Assembly: GCF_003385515.1 (NCBI RefSeq)
Contig: NZ_QNVT01000041.1
Coordinates: 1-36,855 of the forward strand
DNA: 36,855 bases
Origin: Chryseobacterium pennae
Lineage (GTDB): Bacteria; Bacteroidota; Bacteroidia; Flavobacteriales; Weeksellaceae
Reading direction: 5' to 3'
A program made the translations under genes and the position numbers. The notes under the pieces were generated by a model, which saw only the letters and a list, made by a program, of their open reading frames with translations, was not told the origin of the DNA and ran no database searches. Shown in pieces: positions 26,628 through 32,678 of this stretch; positions within the stretch are counted from its first letter, which is position 1, and every line of letters begins with the position of its first letter.

Positions 26628-26662
26628 CAAAAATACATATTTAAAAGTTTCTCTTGTACAAG
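26628..26662 (-). promoter_or_regulatory. Promoter region of the AraC/TPR regulator
   Basis: TATTTTTG at 26635-26628 fits TAnnTTTG. TTG inside the palindrome CTTGTACAAG (26653-26662) lies 23 nt upstream, at the long end of the allowed spacing. The palindrome over the -33 position could be a binding site. Confidence 0.35.
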
Positions 26663-27003
26663 CAAACAACAAAATAAAATGGCTCACTCAAAAGTTAACA
26701 ACTGAAATCTCCTTTTATTATTATAAACATTGAGCAGTACCCATTTCTTCCAATCTAAAGAATATATACTTTCGGTATTCTTTTTAACAAGAATCTCGCT
26801 TCTTTTACCCTCTGATTTATTTTTTTGCATTTCCAATGATATTCTGCTTTTAATTGATAGACTATATAGCTGGATTCTTAGTTAAATTCTTTCTTATTTT
26901 ACGAATAAATGATACTCTTTCACTTAGCCTCCCGTTGACTTTACAAATACAGAATCAAAAACACAAAACACTGATAATCAAATACAAAAAAGCCATTTTT
27001 TTA

Positions 27004-27054
27004 TCTGAATTTATAAATACACTATTAGTTTTTCCCGAAATTTATAAATTCAGA
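27004..27054. repeat. 15-bp perfect inverted repeat upstream of gwsA
   Basis: TCTGAATTTATAAAT (27004-27018) is the exact reverse complement of ATTTATAAATTCAGA (27040-27054), with a 21-nt loop. No T-run follows on either strand, so it is not an ordinary terminator. The right arm shares CCGAAATTTATAAATTC (27035-27051) with the region upstream of the LanB precursor (24845-24861). Confidence 0.6.
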
Positions 27055-27123
27055 CATGCTTTCCTTGTGTCATTAAAAAAGCACATGCATCTTTGTCTCA
27101 GGTAAAAACACAATGATTTATTT

Positions 27124-27146
27124 TTTTGTATGTGTACAGTACAAAA
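27124..27146. promoter_or_regulatory. Dyad TTTTGTA-N9-TACAAAA
   Basis: 7-bp arms at 27124-27130 and 27140-27146, about 80 nt before the gwsA ATG. The left arm contains a TTTG, but the sequence at the expected -7 position (TATAAATA, 27147-27154) is a poor match. It may be an operator. Confidence 0.3.
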
Positions 27147-27226
27147 TATAAATATATGAGCTGATCAGCACCTTCCCATGCCAGGGATAAATGGCAAGTA
27201 AATATTAATACAAAAAAAATTTAACA

Positions 27227-27430
27227 ATGAAAAAATTAACAGGAATGAAGAAAGGATTTTCTTCTCTAGAAAACAAAAAACTTAAAAGAGACGATTTAAA
27301 AGTGATTGATGGTAGTTTAAGATCTTATGCTATCGAATCTAGTGCTGCAGTTACAACACCAGGATGCTATGAAGCAGACCATTATTCTTCTAACGGAGGT
27401 ACTTATATTGGTAGACTAGAAGTTTGCTAA
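27227..27430 (+). CDS. Grasp-with-spasm precursor peptide (graspetide-type)
   Basis: 67 residues. The leader SLENKKLKRDDLKVIDGS (13-30) resembles precursors of the grasp-with-spasm system found in Chryseobacterium. The presumed core (about 30-67) is rich in Ser/Thr (S30, S33, S38, S39, T43, T44, S54, S55, T59), has acidic residues E37, E49, D51 and E65, two Cys (47, 67) and no Lys. If the ATP-grasp enzyme links side chains, only Ser/Thr to Asp/Glu esters are available. A second in-frame ATG at 27245 (M7) could be the real start. A hairpin follows, then the lipoprotein, gwsG and gwsS genes. The family call comes from context and leader look. Confidence 0.8.
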   Translation: MKKLTGMKKGFSSLENKKLKRDDLKVIDGSLRSYAIESSAAVTTPGCYEADHYSSNGGTYIGRLEVC

Positions 27431-27445
27431 GCATATGAATAAAGG

Positions 27446-27474
27446 AAAAGGGAGGGTGAATTTCCCTCCTTTTT
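27446..27474 (+). terminator. Terminator or attenuator after the gwsA-type gene
   Basis: GGAGGG (27451-27456) pairs with CCCTCC (27464-27469), extended by AAAAG on the left and TTTTT on the right with one bulged G. It begins 15 nt after the precursor stop and would let the precursor be made in excess over the downstream enzymes. Confidence 0.7.
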
Positions 27475-27502
27475 ATCCATATATCATTAAATTGAATTGT
27501 TT

Positions 27503-28375
27503 ATGAAAATTTCACCGTCAATAAGATATAGTCTCTCTCTTATCATTTTATTATTCCTTACCTCTTGTAAAAAGAACTATATCACTTATTATAACAGAAT
27601 TAATGATGCCGACAGCATATACAGGTTAGCTAACAATCCTAAGCTAGCTGTAGAAGAGTATCGGGAAATTTTCAAAGATTATGCTCCTAAAAATCAGGAC
27701 CGTATTGAAGAATATGCGACTTATATAACTCTTGCTGACCAGTATCATGAAGACTTTGGTGGAAAAAAAAGTCTTTATCAATTGATTTCTCTGTTAGCTC
27801 CTTATGGTGAAGAATACAAAAAATATTTACCCCTTTTTAATAAATATGGAATAGACAATCCATCTGTAGAACAAAAAATCACAGAATGGAAACAAGGACT
27901 GGATAAAAAACTGGTTGATTCTTTTAAGATTGCCCTACAAAGGGACCAGATGGGACGTCCCCTTGATACAGCATTAACCAGAAAGAATGTGGAGAAAAAT
28001 GCAAAACTTCTGATATGGACCTTTAAAAATTATGGATTTCCAACACCTGAAAAAATAGGCTGGTTTCCAATGCCAACCTTTATCACTCATATGGTTGAAT
28101 CCAAAAAAGACTATCCTTTTATAAAGGAAAAATTATTGGAATATGTAAAATCGGGAGACCTTTCACCTCGTGATTATGCACGAATGGATGACACTTACTT
28201 AGGAGCTCATAAACAAATCACACTCTACGGTTTTAATATGATCCCTGTAAAAGACAGTGCACAGACCAACCGTAACCGGAAAACCCTGGGCATCCCAAGC
28301 ATGAAGCATAGCTCCAAAATAAGAAAAGATTTTTTTAAAAAACTAAAACAGAATGATACTCATAATATCGAATAA
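27503..28375 (+). CDS. Lipoprotein in the grasp-with-spasm locus (DUF6624-like)
   Basis: 290 residues. Residues 1-22 are a lipoprotein signal with lipobox LTSC (C22), so the protein is probably anchored in the periplasm or outer membrane. The C-terminal half (LQRDQMGRP...NYGFPTPEKIGWFPMPTFITHM...YARMDDTYLGAHKQITLYGF) looks like DUF6624, a family without known function. The ATG at 27503 is used; a TTG two codons earlier is possible. Its end overlaps the gwsG start by 23 nt, so translation is coupled. It might be an immunity or receptor-like partner of the peptide; nothing in the sequence shows this directly. Confidence 0.8.
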   Translation: MKISPSIRYSLSLIILLFLTSCKKNYITYYNRINDADSIYRLANNPKLAVEEYREIFKDYAPKNQDRIEEYATYITLADQYHEDFGGKKSLYQLISLLAPYGEEYKKYLPLFNKYGIDNPSVEQKITEWKQGLDKKLVDSFKIALQRDQMGRPLDTALTRKNVEKNAKLLIWTFKNYGFPTPEKIGWFPMPTFITHMVESKKDYPFIKEKLLEYVKSGDLSPRDYARMDDTYLGAHKQITLYGFNMIPVKDSAQTNRNRKTLGIPSMKHSSKIRKDFFKKLKQNDTHNIE

Positions 28376-29255
28376 CGGAGACTCTACCACTACAAGAGTT
28401 ATCAAATATCTTTCAGCAATGGGAAAGAAGTTTATCCGTGTTCATGAAGATGAGTTTTTTGAAATTAAAACAGATAAAAAAAGAATGTATCTGGCCAGTG
28501 AGAGAAACAAATTTTTCCTGGATGAGATTACAAGTACATGGTACAGAAGAGGAGGACTAAAATTCAAACGTCTTTACTATGATAATAATGCTGCCAACCA
28601 CCATATGGATGAACATCAGCACTGGCTTGAAGATTACGTGATAAAAAAACTGGAATCACAAAAGACTATTAATAAACAAAGTAACAATCACGTCAATAAA
28701 CTCCTGGTTCTGGAACAGGCAAAAAAAACAGGATTAGATGTTCCTGAATATTTTTTAGCAGAAAATACAGATGAAGTCATTATCAATGAAACCATTACAA
28801 AACCTATTACAGAAAATGTGATATTAGATTCTGTCGATAGAAATTTCAACGGCATCATTTACACTTCAGTAGTACAAGAAAAAGAGAAAGAAGATTTTTT
28901 TATCACATTTTTTCAGGAAAAAATTGAAAAAGATTTTGAAATAAGAACTTTTTATCTGGATGGCAAAATGTGGTCTACCGCTATTATTTCTCAAAATGAC
29001 GAGCAGACTAAAACCGATTTCAGAAAGTATAATTATAAAAAACCCAACAGAAAGGTGCGATATCAACTTCCTGAAGATATTGAAGAGAAAACACACCAGC
29101 TCATGCAATCACTGGACTTAAGCTGTGGCTCAATAGACTTTATAAAAAGTGGAGATACCTTCTATTTCCTGGAAGTAAATCCTACGGGGCAGTTCTTAGG
29201 ACTATCAGAAATCTGCAACTACTCATTGGAAAAAGAAATAGCACAATATTTATGA
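28353..29255 (+). CDS. gwsG: Grasp-with-spasm ATP-grasp peptide maturase
   Basis: 300 residues with an N-terminal region (about 1-90: MILIISNNGDSTTTRVIKYL, ITSTWYRRGGLKF) and a C-terminal ATP-grasp fold. NKLLVLEQAKKTGLDVPEYF and FEIRTFYLDGKMWSTAII are typical of MvdD-like ligases, and FLEVNPTGQFLGL (272-284) supplies the metal-binding E274/N276. Related graspetide ligases form ester or amide bonds between Ser/Thr/Lys and Asp/Glu side chains. It belongs to the in-silico grasp-with-spasm system with the SPASM gene two genes downstream. The ATG at 28353 lies inside the lipoprotein gene end, and its stop overlaps the next start (ATGA). Confidence 0.9.
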   Translation: MILIISNNGDSTTTRVIKYLSAMGKKFIRVHEDEFFEIKTDKKRMYLASERNKFFLDEITSTWYRRGGLKFKRLYYDNNAANHHMDEHQHWLEDYVIKKLESQKTINKQSNNHVNKLLVLEQAKKTGLDVPEYFLAENTDEVIINETITKPITENVILDSVDRNFNGIIYTSVVQEKEKEDFFITFFQEKIEKDFEIRTFYLDGKMWSTAIISQNDEQTKTDFRKYNYKKPNRKVRYQLPEDIEEKTHQLMQSLDLSCGSIDFIKSGDTFYFLEVNPTGQFLGLSEICNYSLEKEIAQYL

Positions 29256-29437
29256 AAAAATTATTTAAAGAAGAAAAGAATAAATTACCTCTTACCTTTA
29301 AATTTATTGAGAAGTTGGGCTCTAAAAAATCCAATGATAAGGAAAACATTAGCACAAACTATATAAAGTGTGAAACTTATCAGACGGATTATCTTATGAG
29401 GGAAAGACCAATAAAAGCACTTACTAGACTATTATGA
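29252..29437 (+). CDS. Small coupled protein between gwsG and gwsS
   Basis: 61 residues, basic (KKLFKEEKNKLPLTFKFIEKLG), one Cys (C40), ending RERPIKALTRLL. It overlaps gwsG by ATGA at 29252-29255 and gwsS by ATGA at 29434-29437, so both junctions are the classical coupled type and the frame is very likely translated. I do not recognise a family. It could be a second precursor, a docking partner for the maturases, or a helper protein. Confidence 0.65.
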   Translation: MKKLFKEEKNKLPLTFKFIEKLGSKKSNDKENISTNYIKCETYQTDYLMRERPIKALTRLL

Positions 29438-30516
29438 GACATTTTAACCTATTCAGTAATATTTTAATCACCAAAGGAGCCGGAAGAATCCTGATCTCTG
29501 ATCTTCAGAGGAAGATCTCTGATCTTTATCCTTTGGAATTGTATGATGTTATTGAAGAGTTGAAAAATGAGTCAATTGAAAATATCTTAGAGAATTATGA
29601 CATTGAATCTCAACAGATCATTCATGAATATATAGACTTTTTGCTTGAAAAAGAATATGGTTTTATCACTCATGGGGATTGGGATAAAAACTTCCTTCCA
29701 TTGTCCAATGAGTTTCAGGAAGTAAGCAGAATTTCCAATGTTTTCATTGAAATTGATAATGTCATTATTTTAGACAAAATAAAAAACTCTATCAACAACT
29801 TAGGGGTAAAATATTTGGTAATTTACTGTAACAAGGAACTTTCTCTTAAAGAATATCAGGATATCGACAATAAATTTAAAGACTCTGTTTTAGAAGGAAT
29901 AGAAATATACGCACCATTTCATAATGCCTTAAATAAAGAGTTTTTTCAAATCCTTAATCAAACAACCACAAGGATTTATAATTTCGTTTTCTATAATTGT
30001 GACGAGATTCCTTTGAAGACCAAAGAAGCATTTAGATTTAATATCAACTTTAACCATGAAAACCTCAAAATATCCGCTTGCGGAAAGGTAGATCTAAAAT
30101 ATTTCAATACTAATCTTCCAAAGGTTCTTGAAGCAATCAATCACAATTCCTGCCTGCACAAAAAAATAGGAATTGACATCCATGGTAATATTAAGAACTG
30201 TCCATTAATGCCTGAAAACTATGGAAACATTCATCATTCGAGTCTTGAAGAAGCCGTGATGCAAAATAATTTCAAAAAATACTGGAACCTTACCAAAGAT
30301 AGTATAGAAACCTGCAAAGACTGTGAATTCCGTTATATATGTACAGACTGCAGGGCCTATACAGAAAACAATCACAATAATAAAGATGGACTTGATGTCT
30401 CGAAACCTTTAAAATGTGGTTATAATCCATATACCTGTACCTGGGAAGACTGGAGTAAAAATCCTTTGAAACAAAAGGCTCTGGAACATTACAATATGGA
30501 AAATATACTGAATTAA
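29434..30516 (+). CDS. gwsS: Grasp-with-spasm SPASM-domain protein
   Basis: 360 residues. The C-terminal third is a SPASM domain with cysteines at 240, 256, 294, 297, 303, 306, 328 and 335 (NSC...IKNCP...ETCKDCEFRYICTDCRAYT...KCGYNPYTC), which would hold auxiliary iron-sulfur clusters. The N-terminal two thirds contains no CxxxCxxC, so the radical SAM cluster motif appears to be absent, although the remaining fold may be related. It works with gwsG on the same precursor in this system; its reaction is unknown. The start overlaps the 61-residue gene by 4 nt. Confidence 0.9.
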   Translation: MRHFNLFSNILITKGAGRILISDLQRKISDLYPLELYDVIEELKNESIENILENYDIESQQIIHEYIDFLLEKEYGFITHGDWDKNFLPLSNEFQEVSRISNVFIEIDNVIILDKIKNSINNLGVKYLVIYCNKELSLKEYQDIDNKFKDSVLEGIEIYAPFHNALNKEFFQILNQTTTRIYNFVFYNCDEIPLKTKEAFRFNINFNHENLKISACGKVDLKYFNTNLPKVLEAINHNSCLHKKIGIDIHGNIKNCPLMPENYGNIHHSSLEEAVMQNNFKKYWNLTKDSIETCKDCEFRYICTDCRAYTENNHNNKDGLDVSKPLKCGYNPYTCTWEDWSKNPLKQKALEHYNMENILN

Positions 30517-30537
30517 AAAATTAAAGCACAAATATGT

Positions 30538-30684
30538 TTTTCCAATCCCACAGATGCGCTAATTATGAATGCAAACATTAACCATGAAACTCTTTATATA
30601 TCCATCTGTGGGAAATTGGAAACAAAAATCAACAAAAAACTTCTATTGAATATTTTTCTTTCAGATTTATTTTATACCAGATAA
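30538..30684 (+). pseudogene. Decayed fragment of a second gwsS-like gene
   Basis: The frame with ATG at 30565 encodes NANINHETLYISICGK, which lines up with gwsS residues 203-218 (NINFNHENLKISACGK). Over 21 codons I count 41 of 63 identical bases. The frame stops at 30684 and no SPASM cysteine region follows. It looks like a remnant of a duplicated or rearranged gwsS paralogue just downstream of the intact gene. Confidence 0.5.
30541..30620. repeat. Imperfect 16-bp inverted repeat
   Basis: TCCAAT plus CCCACAGATG (30541-30556) is complementary to CATCTGTGGG (30603-30612) plus ATTGGA (30615-30620), with a 2-nt bulge and a 46-nt loop. The CCCACAGAT word is like repeats found in many Chryseobacterium intergenic regions. 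The right arm lies inside the gwsS-like fragment. Confidence 0.55.
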
Positions 30685-30782
30685 AAATACTTTTGCAAAT
30701 TAAATCCTATAAAATAAAATATTGAAATTCAAACTATATTTAGTAACTACCGGTTATATCTCACTAATAAAAGAAAAATATT

Positions 30783-30813
30783 TTTGTTAATTTAAAACAT
30801 CTGTGTATTTTAG
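30783..30813 (+). promoter_or_regulatory. Promoter of the VKOR / peptide / exporter operon
   Basis: TTTG (30783-30786), a 19-nt spacer and TATTTTAG (30806-30813) fit the Bacteroidota consensus with one mismatch. It ends 14 nt before the ATG of the VKOR fusion gene. Confidence 0.55.
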
Positions 30814-30827
30814 ATGAAAATATTAAT

Positions 30828-32336
30828 ATGATTTTTGATAAACTAATTAACTACCTCAAACTTGATAAACAGGAATTTATTTTCCAGTTTAATTCTCACC
30901 CCAACTATCCGTCAGCATTGGCTTTCAGTGATACACTAAACTTTTTGGGGGTAAAAAATGATGCATACCAACTTGATAAGGAATATTGGGATGAACTTCC
31001 TGAAGAATTTATTGCTATTGTTGACAATGCATTTTCTTTAGTAAAAAAGTCAGGAAGCAGTTACTCCGTTTATTCAGAAAAAGCAAAAACTTTAGATAAA
31101 GAAGAGCTTTACAAAACCTCTACAGATTTTGTATTGCTGTTTGAAAAAACAGAGCAGACAGAAAATAAAACAGCATTCAATTTCAAGCCGGTTTTATATG
31201 CTGTTTTTGCTGTCATTCTTATTTATTCTTTTATATATCAGAATCTCTTTGAAGCAGTTTTTAATCTTCTTTCACTAGCAGGTGTTTATATCTCTATGGA
31301 GATATTCAATCAGAAATTTGGTAATACATCTACTGTGATAGGAAGTATTTGTGGCGCTGCTCCTGCTACTCAAACAGCTAACTCCTGTGACAGGATTATC
31401 AAACAGGACAAAACAAGTATCCTGGGATTAAAATTCTCAGATTTCTCATTGATTTACTTTACCGGGCTTGCCATATTGGGATTATTTTTACCAGCTACAG
31501 CCTATATCGTAAAGGGATTTACCTTTGTTTCTATACTTGCCATTGGCTATTCTATCTACATCCAGGCTTTTGTTGAAAAAACATTTTGCAGGGTTTGTCT
31601 TTTAATTATCTCTATTCTGGTGGGGCAATTGGTGATCAGTGCTTTCTTTTTCCAGAATCTTTCCTTTGGAATCGGAGCGCTTTTACTGACAGTCATTTTA
31701 TGGGCAATAATCTTTTCAGCAGTAATCTATTTCAATACCCTGCTTGAGCAAAAAGAAGAACTTCAAAAATCCAACGCCAAGAATCTCAGATTCAAAAGAA
31801 ACTATGAACTATTCAAAAGTCAGTTATTGGAAAGAGACAAAGTCGAATTTCAGGATACTGAAACATTCTCTGTGGGGAAAAAAGATGCAAGACTTCGTAT
31901 TTCCATTATTTCAAACCCTTACTGTGGTTTCTGTAAAGATGGTCATAAACTTGCTGAAAGTCTTTTAAAAAAATATTCTGAAGATGTTTCCCTGCAGATG
32001 AGATTCAATTATACAGCTGAAAGATCCAATGAGAAGTACAATGCATTGATCTCAGATTTTACATCTATCTACAACAATAAACCGGAAAAAGAATTCCTGC
32101 ACGCTGTGGAAGAATGGTTTGAAACAAGGGATGAAAATAAGATCAACATTTTAGCAGGAGGAACTCCTACATCTGAAAACCTGGATCCATTGATCCAAAT
32201 GACTGTAGAAAACAGTAATGCAGGACTTAACTTCACCCCTATCCTTGTGATCAACGGGTATCAGTTTCCTGAAAAATATGACAGAGAAGACATTCTGTTC
32301 TTTGTGGATGAATTAATAGAAGACGAAGAAATTTAG
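30828..32336 (+). CDS. C39-like / VKOR / thioredoxin fusion, disulfide-forming membrane protein
   Basis: 502 residues. The N-terminus (1 to about 105) resembles a C39-type peptidase domain without its Cys (HPNYPSALAFSDTLNFLGVKNDAYQL), probably a leader-binding module. A VKOR membrane part follows (about 120-300, five helices) with C175 and C187 in the loop pair and the active-site FCRVC (C254, C257). The C-terminal thioredoxin-like domain carries PYCGFC (C366, C369) and faces the same compartment. Such proteins form disulfides in exported substrates. The neighbouring gene encodes a four-cysteine peptide, the obvious candidate substrate. It heads its own transcript. Confidence 0.85.
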   Translation: MIFDKLINYLKLDKQEFIFQFNSHPNYPSALAFSDTLNFLGVKNDAYQLDKEYWDELPEEFIAIVDNAFSLVKKSGSSYSVYSEKAKTLDKEELYKTSTDFVLLFEKTEQTENKTAFNFKPVLYAVFAVILIYSFIYQNLFEAVFNLLSLAGVYISMEIFNQKFGNTSTVIGSICGAAPATQTANSCDRIIKQDKTSILGLKFSDFSLIYFTGLAILGLFLPATAYIVKGFTFVSILAIGYSIYIQAFVEKTFCRVCLLIISILVGQLVISAFFFQNLSFGIGALLLTVILWAIIFSAVIYFNTLLEQKEELQKSNAKNLRFKRNYELFKSQLLERDKVEFQDTETFSVGKKDARLRISIISNPYCGFCKDGHKLAESLLKKYSEDVSLQMRFNYTAERSNEKYNALISDFTSIYNNKPEKEFLHAVEEWFETRDENKINILAGGTPTSENLDPLIQMTVENSNAGLNFTPILVINGYQFPEKYDREDILFFVDELIEDEEI

Positions 32337-32430
32337 TCCGCATCCGTGATTTTAAAATTCACTATCTTAGGAAAAATAAAAGCAGTATCCGAAAAGCTAT
32401 AAAAGAGTAGGTAAACCAAAACTATTTATT

Positions 32431-32595
32431 ATGAAAAATCTAAAAGAACTTTCAAGAGAAAACCTAAGAACACTGAAAGGTGGTATTACTCAGGAATGTG
32501 CAAGGATTCAGTATGAAGCAAGCTATTGTGAATCCAAAATCAAAGCACCTAAAGAGGGCGCTGTAGATGCATGTAACAAATGGTGCTATTACTAG
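32431..32595 (+). CDS. GG-leader four-cysteine secreted peptide (bacteriocin-like)
   Basis: 54 residues, starting MKNLKELSRENLRTLKGG (1-18), a double-glycine leader of the C39 exporter type. The 36-residue mature part has cysteines at 23, 33, 48 and 52 (spacing C-X9-C-X14-C-X3-C), ends CNKWCYY, and is hydrophilic. Two disulfides are possible. It lies between the VKOR/thioredoxin fusion and the C39 ABC exporter and is followed by a hairpin, which is the usual layout for a small abundant exported peptide. Function as a bacteriocin or signal is an inference; no known peptide is recognised. Confidence 0.85.
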   Translation: MKNLKELSRENLRTLKGGITQECARIQYEASYCESKIKAPKEGAVDACNKWCYY

Positions 32596-32635
32596 CATAC
32601 CATTTCATTGAATTATAATATTGAATAAAGTAAAA

Positions 32636-32663
32636 AATGTCGTCAGCATATGACGGCATTTTA
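32636..32663 (+). terminator. Terminator or attenuator after the GG-leader peptide
   Basis: AATGTCGTCA (32636-32645) pairs with TGACGGCATT (32651-32660) over 10 bp with one G-T pair and a 5-nt loop, then TTTTAT. It starts 41 nt after the peptide stop and precedes the exporter gene. Confidence 0.65.
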
Positions 32664-32678
32664 TAATGATTAATAGCT

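Larger units (their letters stand above)
26612..27226. other. Intergenic region between regulator and gwsA
   Basis: 615 bases. A minus-strand TATTTTTG (26635-26628) 16 nt before the regulator ATG is its likely -7 box, with a palindrome CTTGTACAAG (26653-26662) just upstream. Two further dyads are listed separately (27004-27054, 27124-27146). A 48-codon minus-strand frame (26684-26830, Lys-rich, MQKNKSEGKRSEILVKK at its start) is possible but unsupported. No clear promoter for gwsA can be named. Confidence 0.5.
30517..30827. other. Intergenic region with gwsS fragment and promoter
   Basis: 311 bases. It holds the decayed gwsS-like fragment (30538-30684), an inverted repeat overlapping it (30541-30620), and a promoter for the next operon (30783-30813). 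Nothing else is visible. Confidence 0.6.

Noticed and set aside
26854..27105. 83-codon plus-strand frame upstream of gwsA
   Set aside because: Hydrophobic AT-rich translation spanning a perfect inverted repeat; no recognisable motif.
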